Of a stretch of DNA of 64,000 nt, positions 1 through 9,679 are shown piece by piece. The stretch is from Stenotrophomonas sp. 57. GTDB taxonomy: Bacteria > Pseudomonadota > Gammaproteobacteria > Xanthomonadales > Xanthomonadaceae. The translations under genes were made by a program, and so were the position numbers. The stretch covers positions 2,726,001-2,790,000 of the forward strand of contig NZ_CP127407.1 of assembly GCF_030291075.1 (NCBI RefSeq), in the 5' to 3' direction. Within the stretch, counting starts at the first letter, position 1, and each line of letters starts with the position of its first letter. The notes beneath the pieces were generated by a model, which had not been told where the DNA came from, made no database searches, and saw only the letters and a list, made by a program, of their open reading frames with translations.

Positions 1-40
1 CCACAACAGGATGTCGCCTCTACGCCATGGCGTTCCCGGA

Positions 41-70
41 AAAGAAGAAGCCCCGGCTGGGCCGAGGCTT
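41..70 (-). terminator. Probable terminator of the small secreted-protein gene
   Basis: Read on the minus strand, a 9-bp stem with one mismatch (AAGCCTCGG against CCGGGGCTT, 5-base loop) is followed by the pyrimidine run CTTCTTTT. It lies about 55 bases past the stop of the minus-strand gene at 125-328. The T-run is interrupted, so the call is moderate. Confidence 0.45.
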
Positions 71-124
71 TGGTCTGGATACCAGCAGGCATCACAAGGA
101 CCCTGCAAGCGCCCCGGTGTCCTG

Positions 125-328
125 TTACGGGATGATGCAGCCGTTGGTGCGCAGGCATTGCATGTAGTTCCGGAAACAGATGCTCGCATCTGTACCTGAC
201 GTCTCACATGCCACGTACTGAACCTCGCAGTAGGAGCACGGCCCGGGTGATTTCGCGGTCGCGCTGCTGATTCCAAAGGTCAACGCACAGGCCGCAACCG
301 CAACAGCAAGCTTGAATCCAATCTTCAT
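125..328 (-). CDS. Small secreted cysteine-rich protein, unknown function
   Basis: A 67-residue protein starting MKIGFKLAVAVAACALTFG, a clear Sec signal peptide (basic start, hydrophobic stretch at residues 6-22, then an Ala/Ser-rich cleavage region). The mature part of about 40 residues holds several Cys in the pattern CSYC..C..C...C...C, suggesting disulfide bonds after export. A longer in-frame start at 406 exists, but it adds 26 residues that would bury the signal peptide, so the ATG at 328 is preferred. A weak hairpin terminator follows at 41-70. I do not recognise the family; function is unknown. Confidence 0.6.
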   Translation of the reverse strand: MKIGFKLAVAVAACALTFGISSATAKSPGPCSYCEVQYVACETSGTDASICFRNYMQCLRTNGCIIP

Positions 329-492
329 GCCATGACTCCGTTGGTCGCCCTCCTTGGGCGTCCGAAGCCTAGCGCGGGCATCCGGCACATTCAAATTGAC
401 CGGCACCTACCTCAAGGTTTGTTTACCAGAAGCGCTTACCGGCATCGAACCCTGCGGGGCTTCTTTCGCTCGATGTTCTCCGCGAGCCACAT

Positions 493-520
493 AAAAAAGC
501 CGCCCAGTGGGCGGCTTCTT
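493..520 (-). terminator. Terminator of tRNA-Ser
   Basis: On the minus strand a perfect 7-bp stem (GCCGCCC, loop ACT, GGGCGGC) is followed by TTTTTT. It begins 9 bases past the CCA end of the tRNA gene, a classic intrinsic terminator. Confidence 0.9.
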
Positions 521-528
521 CATCTATC

Positions 529-618
529 TGGCGGAGAGAGTGGGATTCGAACCCACGGAAGGTTTAACCCTTCGCCGGTTTTCAAGACCGGTGCCTTAAA
601 CCGCTCGGCCATCTCTCC
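529..618 (-). tRNA. tRNA-Ser (anticodon UGA)
   Basis: A 90-base gene read on the minus strand: acceptor GGAGAGA pairs with TCTCTCC, the 3' CCA is encoded, and the anticodon stem CCGGT/ACCGG encloses loop CTTGAAA with anticodon TGA. A long variable arm (GCGAAGGGTTAAACCTTCCG region) and T-loop GGTTCGAATCC identify a class II serine tRNA reading UCA and related serine codons. A rho-independent terminator lies just downstream. Confidence 0.97.
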
Positions 619-742
619 AATCGGGTCCCGGTCGCCCGGGCAGGGGCGTATTCTCGCACGTGAAGGCCATTTGCCCAAGACCACCCTTGCCCCCGTCCCT
701 CGCATCCGGCACGGTGGGGGCTCGACTGCATCCGGAGCCCCC

Positions 743-1816
743 ATGGCCCACCTCGACCTGGCCAACCTGCGCACCACCCTGCTGGACGACACCCAGCTGG
801 CCGCAGTGGCCCTGCACCGCACCTTCGCCGGCCACCTGCCGGTCAGCAGCGGGCATCTGGTGGTCTGCGATCCGCTGGTCCAGGCCGAGGCACCGGCGCT
901 GGCCGACTACACCGCCCCGCTAGGCAGCCATCCAGTGGAGATCATCGTGCACAGCGGACGCCCGGCGCTGGCCGTGGTCTGGTTCAAGCCGCGCCAGGCA
1001 CTCACCGCGTCCGCACTGCACTGGCAGATGGCGCGCTGGACCACGCAGGACCTGACCGGCCTGGATGAGGACAGCTTCATCGGCTATCCGGTCGACGCCG
1101 GCATCGGCTGTTTCATGGACACCGATACCCAGCAGGCACTGCTGGCCCTGATCGAACAGGCCGATGGTGACGAAGACAATGCGTGGCCGGATGCCCTGAT
1201 CGACCACGACGGCCTCGACGAAGGCGCCGAGTACGACCCTTGGGGCGAGGACTCGCCGCACGCCCTGGTCGTATTCACCAGCGGCTGGGGCGACGGTGTG
1301 TATCCGAGCTACTGGGCGCTGGATACCTCCGGCATTCCGGTAGCACTGGTCACCGATTTCCTGTGCATCCAGGGCGGTGACGGGCGCGACGAGCGCGAGA
1401 TCGCCGATCAGGCCTATCGCGACAACCGTCCACCGGAAGAAGCCGAAGCGCTGGCACGGCTGGTGGCCGCCGTGGACCGGGACGACACCGATGCGCTGCG
1501 CGACCTGCTGAAGGGTGCGCCGCAGCGCGCCAACCAGATCGAACCTGGATGCGGGGGCACCGCCGTGTTCGAGGCGATCCGGCTGGACCGCCCCGGGGCG
1601 TTGCGGGTGCTGCTGCAGGGCGGCGCACTGCCGGCGATGCCCGAGCGCCTGCACATGAGCAACGTAACCAGCTATCTGGACTATGCGCGCTTTCTGAAGA
1701 AGCCGCGCAGCGCGGCGCTGATGGCGGTGCTGGAGGCACCGGTCATTGCTACCCAGCCAGCGCCGCAGGCAGCCCCGCGACGCAGCTTCTGGGACAGATT
1801 GTTCGGGCGGAAGTGA
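743..1816 (+). CDS. DUF4241 domain protein with C-terminal ankyrin-like segment
   Basis: A 357-residue cytosolic protein without signal peptide. Residues about 40-240 resemble DUF4241 proteins: a segment rich in VYPSYWALD-type and VALVTDFLCI-type strands and the conserved GIGCFMD motif. Residues about 255-330 look like one or two ankyrin-like helix pairs (DALRDLLKGA..., ALRVLLQGGALP). The ATG at 743 is chosen because GGAG sits 5 bases upstream and the longer reading frame would run across the tRNA gene. The biochemical role of DUF4241 is not established; such proteins recur in polymorphic-toxin and immunity settings, but nothing next to this gene is a toxin. Function unknown. Confidence 0.75.
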   Translation: MAHLDLANLRTTLLDDTQLAAVALHRTFAGHLPVSSGHLVVCDPLVQAEAPALADYTAPLGSHPVEIIVHSGRPALAVVWFKPRQALTASALHWQMARWTTQDLTGLDEDSFIGYPVDAGIGCFMDTDTQQALLALIEQADGDEDNAWPDALIDHDGLDEGAEYDPWGEDSPHALVVFTSGWGDGVYPSYWALDTSGIPVALVTDFLCIQGGDGRDEREIADQAYRDNRPPEEAEALARLVAAVDRDDTDALRDLLKGAPQRANQIEPGCGGTAVFEAIRLDRPGALRVLLQGGALPAMPERLHMSNVTSYLDYARFLKKPRSAALMAVLEAPVIATQPAPQAAPRRSFWDRLFGRK

Positions 1817-1835
1817 TCGCCGCCGGATACAGCAA

Positions 1836-1858
1836 CGCCGGGCATGGCCCGGCGCTAC
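1836..1858 (-). repeat. SMAG/REP palindrome, GCCGGGC subtype
   Basis: Read on the minus strand it starts GTAG, then CGCCGGGCCATGCCCGGCG, a 9-bp perfect stem around a short loop. It lies between the convergent DUF4241 and LysR genes. Confidence 0.85.
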
Positions 1859-1870
1859 CGTTGATGTCCC

Positions 1871-2863
1871 TCAGCCGGCGTCCACCGCCAACGCGCCCAG
1901 CGCACTGGCCTTGATGCGCTCTTTGGCCTTCTCGCAGGCTCCATCGCAATGCAGGCGCGAGGCCTCCAGCTGCGGCGGCAGGTGCTCGGCCAGGAAATCG
2001 ATGAACACGCGCACCGCCGGCAACAGGCCACGGCGCGAGGCGAACACGGCATGGCACACGCCCTGCGGCAGCGACCAGTCCGGCAGCACCACTTCCAGCT
2101 CGCCATTGCGTACGGCATCGGCGCACACGGTTTCCGGCAGCATGGTGATGCCGAAACCGTCCTTGACCATGCTCTGCAGCAGCGGGAAGTCGAAGCCGGC
2201 CACACGCGGCTGCAGGTCGACGCGGCGCACTTCGCCTTCCGGCCCGTGCAGCTCCCAGCGCTGGCGCGCTTCGTCTTCGCTGATGCTGAGGGTGACGTGC
2301 TGGGTCAGCTCTTCCGGATCCTTGGGACGGCCGGCCCGGTCCAGGTACTTCGGGCTCGCCACCAGCAGTTCCTGCACCTGGCCGAAGCTGCGCATCACCA
2401 GGCTGCCGTCGTCGTCCAGGCGCGAACGCACGCGCAGGGCAACGTCGTAGCCTTCATTGATGATGTCTACGCGGCGGTTGCTGATGTTCAGCTGCAGCCG
2501 CACCTTAGGGTACTGCTCGAGGAACTTGGGCAGCAGCTTGGGCAGCTGCATCTGCGCCAGCGAGACCGGCACACTGGCACGCACCACGCCGCGCGGTTCC
2601 GCACTGAGGCGGTCCACCACTTCGCGTGCAGCCTGTGCCTCGGCCAGCATCGTCTGCGCGTGGCGGTGCACGCTGGTGCCGACGTCGGTGACCGCGAAAC
2701 GGCGCGTGGAGCGCTGCAGCAGGCGCACGCCCAGGTCGGTCTCCAGCTGGCTGATACGGCGGCTCAGGCGCGACTTGGGAATGCCCAGCGCACGCTCGGC
2801 AGCGGCAAATCCGCCGTGGTCGACCACCATCGCGAAGTAGTACAGATCATTCAGGTCATGCAT
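1871..2863 (-). CDS. LysR-family transcriptional regulator
   Basis: A 330-residue LysR-type regulator. Residues 1-60 are the winged helix-turn-helix (LNDLYYFAMVVDHGGFAAAE, then GIPKSRLSRRISQLE), followed by a linker helix and a substrate-binding domain to about residue 300. The C-terminal 30 residues are longer than usual. It is divergent from an azoreductase-like gene with 127 bases between the starts, the usual LysR layout, so it probably controls that gene in response to a quinone, azo or aromatic signal; this is inference from position. Related regulators divergent from azoR or quinone reductases are common in proteobacteria. Confidence 0.9.
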   Translation of the reverse strand: MHDLNDLYYFAMVVDHGGFAAAERALGIPKSRLSRRISQLETDLGVRLLQRSTRRFAVTDVGTSVHRHAQTMLAEAQAAREVVDRLSAEPRGVVRASVPVSLAQMQLPKLLPKFLEQYPKVRLQLNISNRRVDIINEGYDVALRVRSRLDDDGSLVMRSFGQVQELLVASPKYLDRAGRPKDPEELTQHVTLSISEDEARQRWELHGPEGEVRRVDLQPRVAGFDFPLLQSMVKDGFGITMLPETVCADAVRNGELEVVLPDWSLPQGVCHAVFASRRGLLPAVRVFIDFLAEHLPPQLEASRLHCDGACEKAKERIKASALGALAVDAG

Positions 2864-2990
2864 GCCCGAGTTCCATATCTAGAACAATACGTGGCATTCA
2901 AACACCTTTATCCCGCCTTTGCAACAACCTATCGTTCTCTCCGTCGGCGGGGGCTACCCGCCCCTCCCTCCCAGAACATAGGTGACTGCC

Positions 2991-3578
2991 ATGAAGCTTC
3001 TGCATCTCGACGCCAGCGTGCTTGGCGAGAACTCCGTCTCCCGCCACCTGACAGCCGCCGTGGTGGCCCGGTTCAAGCAGCAGATCGAAGGCCTGCAGGT
3101 CGATTATCGCGATCTTGACGCCAATCCGGTACCGCATCTGCGCAGCAGCTCGCTGGCCAAGGCGGATGCGGCGGAGACCGCCGATGCTGAACAGGTGCTC
3201 GAGCAGTTCCTTGCCGCGGACATCGTGGTGATCGGCGCGCCGATGTACAACTTCAGCGTTCCGTCCACGCTGAAGGCCTGGATCGACCGCGTCGCCGTGG
3301 CCGGTCGCACCTTCAAGTACACCGAGAACGGCCCGGTCGGCCTGGCCGGCGGCAAGCGGGTGATCGTGGTCAGCAGCCGCGGTGGCATCTACACCGATTC
3401 GCCGGCTGACTTCCAGGAGCCCTTCCTGCGCCAGACGTTCGCGTTCTGGGGCATCAACGACATCGAGTTCGTGCGTGCCGAAGGCATCGCCTACTCGCCG
3501 CAGCATCGTGAAGACGCCATTGCCGGCGCGCTGGCGGCACTGCCGTCGCACGAAGCGGCAGACGCCGTCGCGGCATAA
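2991..3578 (+). CDS. azoR: FMN-dependent NADH-azoreductase
   Basis: A 195-residue flavodoxin-fold reductase of the AzoR family (usual length about 200). It starts MKLLHLDASVLGENSVSRHL, where the LDAS...S.S region binds the FMN phosphate, and holds the family signature GAPMYNFSVPSTLKAWIDRV near residue 85 and SSRGGIY near residue 135. AzoR enzymes reduce azo compounds and quinones with NADH in the cytosol. An AGGTGA ribosome site lies 5 bases before the ATG; a GTG 9 bases upstream is also in frame but overlaps that site. The divergent LysR gene is its likely regulator. Confidence 0.92.
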   Translation: MKLLHLDASVLGENSVSRHLTAAVVARFKQQIEGLQVDYRDLDANPVPHLRSSSLAKADAAETADAEQVLEQFLAADIVVIGAPMYNFSVPSTLKAWIDRVAVAGRTFKYTENGPVGLAGGKRVIVVSSRGGIYTDSPADFQEPFLRQTFAFWGINDIEFVRAEGIAYSPQHREDAIAGALAALPSHEAADAVAA

Positions 3579-3663
3579 GCGTTCCAGCGTTCGGCGCCGC
3601 TCTCTCCTCGTCAAGGCGCTGAACGCGGGCCGGGATCCCCTCCCCCATCCCGGCCCATCCTGG

Positions 3664-3691
3664 CGGCCCCGCTCTGCGGGGCTGTTTTTTT
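3664..3691 (+). terminator. Terminator after azoR
   Basis: GGCCCCGC, loop TCT, GCGGGGCT then TTTTTTT on the plus strand: a strong GC stem followed by seven T, about 85 bases past the azoR stop. Confidence 0.88.
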
Positions 3692-3708
3692 GTGGACCGA
3701 TTCCCGCC

Positions 3709-3766
3709 CGCCGGCCATGGCCCGGTGCTACCGGATCGGGAGGGCAGCGCCGGGTCATGCCCGGCG
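3709..3766. repeat. SMAG/REP pair, GCCGGGC subtype
   Basis: Two palindromes in opposite orientation. 3709-3731 reads CGCCGGCCATGGCCCGGTG then CTAC, that is GTAG on the minus strand. 3744-3766 reads GCAGCGCCGGGTCATGCCCG and ends CG, with a GCAG head in place of GTAG. The pair ends 18 bases before the next gene, so it may form part of that gene's leader. Confidence 0.8.
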
Positions 3767-3784
3767 GAAACGGTACAGTGGGTC

Positions 3785-4141
3785 ATGAACTACATCGTGA
3801 CGACTGCGCACCGCAGCGAATTTCCGCACCCGATCACCCTGCGTCGTGGCCAGGCGCTGGTGGTGGGCGAACGCTATGAAGGCCCGGAGGGCTGGGAGGA
3901 CTGGTTCCTGTGCGAGGCCGAGGGGCAGCAGCCCGGATTCGTGCCGGCACCGGTGATCGGTCGCGATGCGCAGGGTGACGCGTTTGCCACGGAGGATTAC
4001 TGCGCGCGGGAACTGGATGTGGACCCGGGGCAGAGGCTGCGTGGGCTGCGCACGCTCAATGGTTGGGCGTGGTGCGTGCCGGAGACCGGCGAACCGGGAT
4101 GGGTACCCCTGGAGAAGCTGCGAGCAGCAGAAACCCAGTAG
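3785..4141 (+). CDS. SH3-like domain protein, unknown function
   Basis: A 118-residue soluble protein built of short beta strands with two Trp/Gly-rich repeats, EGPEGWEDWFLCEA near residue 32 and NGWAWCVPETGEPGWVPLEK near residue 90. The pattern ...W..C....G..G.VP is typical of bacterial variant SH3 modules, here apparently in tandem. No signal peptide. The ATG at 3785 is chosen because the longer frame runs into the REP palindromes. Its TAG stop is part of the GTAG head of a REP element (4138-4163). Convergent with serS. No function can be assigned. Confidence 0.75.
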   Translation: MNYIVTTAHRSEFPHPITLRRGQALVVGERYEGPEGWEDWFLCEAEGQQPGFVPAPVIGRDAQGDAFATEDYCARELDVDPGQRLRGLRTLNGWAWCVPETGEPGWVPLEKLRAAETQ

Positions 4142-4163
4142 CGCCCGAGCCTATGCTCGGGCG
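4138..4163 (+). repeat. SMAG/REP palindrome overlapping a stop codon
   Basis: GTAG head followed by CGCCCGAGC, a CTAT loop and GCTCGGGCG. The TAG at 4139-4141 is also the stop codon of the SH3-like gene. It lies 20 bases from the serS stop codon on the other strand and probably serves both convergent transcripts. Confidence 0.85.
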
Positions 4164-4183
4164 GCGGCGCAACGCGCCGGCTG

Positions 4184-5506
<1,323 letters not shown>

Positions 5507-5577
5507 TTATACGGATTTCTGCCGCCCGGTTCATTCCCGCCGTGGCAGAATCGAACCATTCCGTACTGGTCCGGTCC

Positions 5578-6216
5578 ATGTCTGCACCCCGCTCGTCGTC
5601 CGCCAAGTCGTTCACTGTGCATATCCCGCGCAACGCCCTGAAGATCGCCGGTATCGCCTTCGGGGTGGGCGTGCTGCTGTTCGTGCTGGTCTGGCTGACC
5701 GGTCGCGACAAGGAATTCTTCCGCGCCGATCCTGCCGCGCAGACGCCGCAGGAAACCGCCCAGATCGAGCCCCTTCCGGAACCATTGGCCGCTGCGGCCG
5801 GTTCCAGCGACATGCCCGATGCAAAGCCAGCGCCGGTCGAGGACGAAGCGCCGAAGCTGGTCGAAACCGCCCCGCCGCCGCCCGCCCCCATCGCCGAGCC
5901 GGCCCCGGCCCCCCCGGGCGCTGCGCCGGCCACGACCGGCAACAGCCAGCCGATGCCGATCGCCGGCCAGTCGCCACCGCCGTCGTACCCCGCCGCCGCC
6001 CTACGCGCCGGCGAAACCGGCACCGTGGTGGTACGCGTGGACGTGGACGCTACCGGCTATCCCAACAACGCCAAGGTGATCCAGCGCAGCGGTTCACGCG
6101 AGCTCGACCGTGCCGCCACCGATGCCGTGCGCCGTTGGCGCTTCACCCCGGCTCAGAACAATGGCCAGGCCGTCCCCGGCAGCATTGAAGTGCCGTTCGA
6201 CTTCAAGACCCAGTAA
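5578..6216 (+). CDS. TonB-family energy transducer
   Basis: A 212-residue inner-membrane protein: a short cytoplasmic start, one membrane helix at about residues 20-41 (IAGIAFGVGVLLFVLVWLTG), a Pro/Ala-rich periplasmic stretch to about residue 130, and a TonB C-terminal domain from about 135 to the end with the signature YPAAALRAGETGTVVVRVDV and RWRFTPAQNN. Such proteins carry proton-motive energy from ExbB/ExbD to outer-membrane receptors; no exbBD is in the window. The ATG at 5578 is chosen because the longer frame overlaps the divergent serS promoter region. It is followed by a second, shorter relative. Confidence 0.88.
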   Translation: MSAPRSSSAKSFTVHIPRNALKIAGIAFGVGVLLFVLVWLTGRDKEFFRADPAAQTPQETAQIEPLPEPLAAAAGSSDMPDAKPAPVEDEAPKLVETAPPPPAPIAEPAPAPPGAAPATTGNSQPMPIAGQSPPPSYPAAALRAGETGTVVVRVDVDATGYPNNAKVIQRSGSRELDRAATDAVRRWRFTPAQNNGQAVPGSIEVPFDFKTQ

Positions 6217-6335
6217 CTGAACGCTTCCCGGCAGGCAAACTGAACCCGGCCGGTGGCGTTGACACAACGCTGACACTTCTCGTCCGTGGCTCGCGCAACA
6301 CTTCCCACGTCGTCCATTGACGGAAGGAGTTAGCG

Positions 6336-6908
6336 ATGGCTGCCACCACCCACGAAGACCTTCATTCGCCGCAGCTGCAGCAGGGTTCCAGCCTGCAGCA
6401 CAAACCCACGTCACCCTGGATGTGGATCGCGCTGATCGTGGCGATGTTTGCTGCCGCCCTGCTCTGGCTGCGTCATTCAAACCAGGAAGACGTGGCACCG
6501 GCCCCTGTCGGCGAACGCATGTTGCCAGCCCCCGAGCAGGCCGTGGTGAAAGATGCAGCAGCCCCTGGAGCGCGCCAGACAGCCCCGGCGACTGTTTCGC
6601 GGAAGGCCGCACCGGTTGTGCGCAATCGCGAGGCCCGCCCGCTGGCCAGCAATCGCATGCCCACCTATCCCGCCGCCGCCCTGCGGAGTGGCGTGCAGGG
6701 CAGCGTGATCGCCAGCCTGAATGTAGATACCCAGGGCAATGTCGCCAATGCTGCGATCGTTTCGCGCAGCGGCGAGCGCAGTCGTGATCTGGATCGCGCG
6801 GTGCTGAACACCGTGCAGAACTGGAAGTTCCAGCCGGCGATGCACGAGGGCCGTGCCGTCGCCAGCGTGGTGCGGGTCCCGGTGGATTTCCGTACCGAGC
6901 AGCGTTGA
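6336..6908 (+). CDS. TonB-family protein (second copy)
   Basis: A 190-residue protein with one membrane helix at about residues 28-46 (WMWIALIVAMFAAALLWL), a periplasmic linker and a TonB C-terminal domain from about residue 105 (MPTYPAAALRSGVQGSVIAS, then DLDRAVLNTVQNWKFQPAMH). Its domain clearly resembles that of the preceding gene 120 bases upstream, suggesting tandem duplication. An AAGGAG site lies just before the ATG. A strong terminator follows at 6936-6962. Which receptor it serves cannot be told. Confidence 0.85.
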   Translation: MAATTHEDLHSPQLQQGSSLQHKPTSPWMWIALIVAMFAAALLWLRHSNQEDVAPAPVGERMLPAPEQAVVKDAAAPGARQTAPATVSRKAAPVVRNREARPLASNRMPTYPAAALRSGVQGSVIASLNVDTQGNVANAAIVSRSGERSRDLDRAVLNTVQNWKFQPAMHEGRAVASVVRVPVDFRTEQR

Positions 6909-6935
6909 TCGCGGACGAGGGGTTCGTGATGTTTA

Positions 6936-6962
6936 GACGGAGGCTTCGGCCTCCGTCCTTTT
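6936..6962 (+). terminator. Terminator after the second TonB-family gene
   Basis: A perfect 9-bp stem GACGGAGGC / GCCTCCGTC with a TTCG tetraloop, then CTTTT, 28 bases past the stop codon. Confidence 0.9.
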
Positions 6963-7011
6963 ATGCGGAAAAGCGCGCCAACCAGGGTTGGCACCTGCCG
7001 TGCAATGCGAT

Positions 7012-7032
7012 CCGCCGGGCGTGGCCCGGCGG
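7012..7032. repeat. REP-like palindrome without GTAG head
   Basis: CCGCCGGGC, loop GTG, GCCCGGCGG: the same stem family as the REP at 1836-1858 but with no GTAG. It lies 13 bases past the aroA stop and could act as a 3' stabilising hairpin. Confidence 0.55.
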
Positions 7033-7044
7033 TTGCGGTGCCGG

Positions 7045-8352
7045 TCAGGTCAGGTTGAACCCGGCGCTACGCGCCAGGCCGTCGAAGTCCGGGAACGATG
7101 TGGCGACGTTGGCGATATCGTTGATGCGCACTTCGCCGTCACTGATCTGGCCGGCGATGGCGAACGCCATTGCGATGCGGTGGTCACCGTGGCTTTCGAT
7201 GGTGCCGCTGCCCAGGCGCACGCCGCCGTGCAGGGTGGCGCCGTCTTCAGTTTCATCCACCTGCATGCCCAGCGCGCGCAGGCCGGTGGCCATCGCAGCA
7301 AGGCGGTCGGATTCCTTCACCCGCAGTTCGGCGGCGCCGCTGACCACGGTCTGGCCTTCTGCGGCGGCGGCGGCCACGAACAGCGCCGGGAACTCATCGA
7401 TCATGTCCGGCACCAGGGCTTCCGGAATGCGCACGCCCTTCAGAGGGGCGTAGCGCACCACCAGATCCGCCACCGGCTCACCGCCCTGCTCGGCCGGGTT
7501 CTCCTCGGTGATGTCCGCGCCCATCAGGCGCAGCGCGTGCAGCAGGCCAGTGCGGCGCGGGTTCAGGCCGACCTGCTTCAGGCGCAGCTCGGAACCGGGA
7601 ATGATGCTGGCCGCCACCAGATAGAACGCGGCAGACGAGAAGTCGGCCGGCACCACGATATCCGTGGCGCGCAGGCGCTGGCCGCCACGCAGGCGGGCCT
7701 TGCCCGGCGAGAATTCGATGTCCACGCCGAACGCAGACAACATGCGCTCGGTGTAGTCGCGGGTCGGGTGCGGTTCCAGCACGCTGGTTTCGCCCTGTGC
7801 GTACAGGCCCGCCAGCAGCACTGCGGACTTGATCTGTGCGCTGGCCACCGGCGAGGCGAAATCGATGCCGTGCAGCGACTGGCCGCCATGCACGTGCAGC
7901 GGCGGCGTGCCGTCGTCCTGGGTGTCGATCTTCGCCCCCATCTGCGCCAGCGGGCCGGTGACGCGGCGCATCGGGCGGCCCGACAACGACTCGTCGCCGA
8001 TCAGCGTGCAGTCGAATGCCTGGCCTGCAAGCAGGCCGGCGAGCAGGCGCATGCCGGTACCGGCGTTGCCGCAATCCAGCGGTGCGCTGGGTGCCCGCAG
8101 GCCGTCGATGCCGACGCCATGCACGATGCGCTGCGACGGGCTGGGCGTTTCGATGCGGACGCCGAGCTGGCTGAAGATGCGCGCGGTGGCGCGGGTGTCT
8201 TCGCCTTCCAGGAAGCCTTCGATATGCGAGGTGCCATCGGCCAGCGCGGCGAACATCACCGAGCGGTGCGAGACCGACTTGTCGCCGGGAATGGTCAGGC
8301 TGCCCTGCAGCGGCTGGCCCTTGCGGGCAATCCAGTGTTGCGCGTTGCTCAT
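7045..8352 (-). CDS. aroA: 3-phosphoshikimate 1-carboxyvinyltransferase (EPSP synthase)
   Basis: A 435-residue enzyme that transfers the enolpyruvyl group of PEP to shikimate 3-phosphate, the sixth step of the shikimate pathway. The substrate-binding motif GDKSVSHRS is at residues 23-31, GNAGTGMRLLAG lies near residue 100 and DESLSGRPMRRV follows. The ...SLSxRPM pattern resembles the class II EPSP synthases; the residue that is Ala in the glyphosate-tolerant CP4 enzyme is Gly here. The ATG at 8352 is used since the 14 upstream in-frame residues precede any homology. It is the third gene of serC-pheA-aroA, 76 bases after pheA. Confidence 0.97.
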   Translation of the reverse strand: MSNAQHWIARKGQPLQGSLTIPGDKSVSHRSVMFAALADGTSHIEGFLEGEDTRATARIFSQLGVRIETPSPSQRIVHGVGIDGLRAPSAPLDCGNAGTGMRLLAGLLAGQAFDCTLIGDESLSGRPMRRVTGPLAQMGAKIDTQDDGTPPLHVHGGQSLHGIDFASPVASAQIKSAVLLAGLYAQGETSVLEPHPTRDYTERMLSAFGVDIEFSPGKARLRGGQRLRATDIVVPADFSSAAFYLVAASIIPGSELRLKQVGLNPRRTGLLHALRLMGADITEENPAEQGGEPVADLVVRYAPLKGVRIPEALVPDMIDEFPALFVAAAAAEGQTVVSGAAELRVKESDRLAAMATGLRALGMQVDETEDGATLHGGVRLGSGTIESHGDHRIAMAFAIAGQISDGEVRINDIANVATSFPDFDGLARSAGFNLT

Positions 8353-8428
8353 CGTTCGATCATTCCGTAAACACCGGCAACGCCGGCGATGCATCAGGGA
8401 GCGGCGGCTGTTGCCGCCGAAGCAGCAG

Positions 8429-9628
8429 TCAGGGCACGGCCACCGGGTAGGAGCCGAGCACCTTGATCTGCGCAGAGTGCGCTTCCAGTTCGGCCAGGGC
8501 AGCCTGCATCGGCGCGTCGTCGATGTGGCCAGCCAGGTCGATGAAGAAGCCGTATTCCCACTTGCCGTGGTGCGACGGGCGCGACTCGATGCGGTTCATG
8601 CTGATGCCGTGGCGGGCGAACGGGCTGAGCACGTCGAACAGCGCACCGGGCTTGTCATGGATGAACACCAGCACCGAGGTGCGGTCATGGCCCGAGGTCG
8701 GGAAGATGTTGCGGCCCACCACCAGGAAACGGGTGGTGTTGTCGGCATCATTCTGGATCGGCTTGGTAACGACCTTCTTCAGGCCGTACACATGGCCGGC
8801 GCTCTCGCCACCGATGGCCGCCGCGTCGTCGGCATTGCGGGCACGGCGCGCGCCTTCGGCGTTGCTCGACACCGGAATCTTCTCGGCCTTCGGCAGGTTG
8901 GCACGCAGCCATGCCGAGGTCTGCATGAACGACTGCGGGTGCGCATAGATGCGCTCGATATCCTCGATGCGGCCGCTGCGCGACATCAGGTATTGCTGCA
9001 CGCGCAGTTCCACTTCACCGCAGATCTTCAGGTTGGAGGTCAGGAACATGTCCAGGGTGATCTGGATGGTCCCCTGCCCGGAATTCTCCACCGGCACCAC
9101 GCCGAAATCGGCATTGCCCGCTTCCACTTCCTGGAACACTTCCTCGATGCTGGCCATCGGCAGGCCCAGTGCCGAGCGGCCGAAGTGCTTGAGCACGGCC
9201 TGCTGGCTGAAGGTGCCTTCCGGGCCGAGGTAACCGATCTTCAGCGGCTCCTGCTGGGCCAGGCAGGCCGACATGATCTCGCGGTAGACGTGCACCAGCA
9301 GCTCGTCGCTGAGCGGGCCCTCATTGCGATCGACCACCATGCGCAGCACCTGTGCTTCGCGCTCGGGGCGGTAGTAGTCGACAGCAGCGGCCAGCTTGCC
9401 CTTGGCCTTGCCGACCTGGTGTGCGAAACGCGCGCGCTCGGCGATCAGGTTCTGGATGTCACGGTCGATCTGGTCGATCTTCGAGCGCACATCGGCCAGC
9501 GCCAGCGGCGCCAGGGTGGGCGCCGGGTTCGACGCGGCCTTGGCCTTGCCCTTCGCCTTGGTGGGCGCGCTGTCCCTGGCCGGTTCGGCCTTCTTCGGCG
9601 CCTTCTTGCTGGATTTGCTGCTTGCCAT
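8429..9628 (-). CDS. pheA: Bifunctional chorismate mutase / prephenate dehydratase
   Basis: A 399-residue P-protein that turns chorismate into prephenate and then phenylpyruvate for phenylalanine. The chorismate mutase domain spans about residues 40-125 (SKIDQIDRDIQNLIAERARF), prephenate dehydratase about 130-310 (IGYLGPEGTFSQQAVLKHFG; VPVENSGQGTIQITLDMF), and the ACT feedback domain about 320-395 (SVLVFIHDKPGALFDVLSPF; NRIESRPS). A Lys/Ala-rich extension of about 35 residues precedes the mutase domain and is unusual. It lies 51 bases after serC and 76 before aroA on the same strand. Confidence 0.97.
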   Translation of the reverse strand: MASSKSSKKAPKKAEPARDSAPTKAKGKAKAASNPAPTLAPLALADVRSKIDQIDRDIQNLIAERARFAHQVGKAKGKLAAAVDYYRPEREAQVLRMVVDRNEGPLSDELLVHVYREIMSACLAQQEPLKIGYLGPEGTFSQQAVLKHFGRSALGLPMASIEEVFQEVEAGNADFGVVPVENSGQGTIQITLDMFLTSNLKICGEVELRVQQYLMSRSGRIEDIERIYAHPQSFMQTSAWLRANLPKAEKIPVSSNAEGARRARNADDAAAIGGESAGHVYGLKKVVTKPIQNDADNTTRFLVVGRNIFPTSGHDRTSVLVFIHDKPGALFDVLSPFARHGISMNRIESRPSHHGKWEYGFFIDLAGHIDDAPMQAALAELEAHSAQIKVLGSYPVAVP

Positions 9629-9679
9629 CGGAATTCCCTGTTGCGGGGCACGCACCCGACGGTGCGCGCCGTTCATTGC

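Noticed and set aside
332..742. Upstream extension of the DUF4241 gene
   Set aside because: The frame crosses the tRNA-Ser gene and its terminator, and a good ribosome site precedes the ATG at 743.
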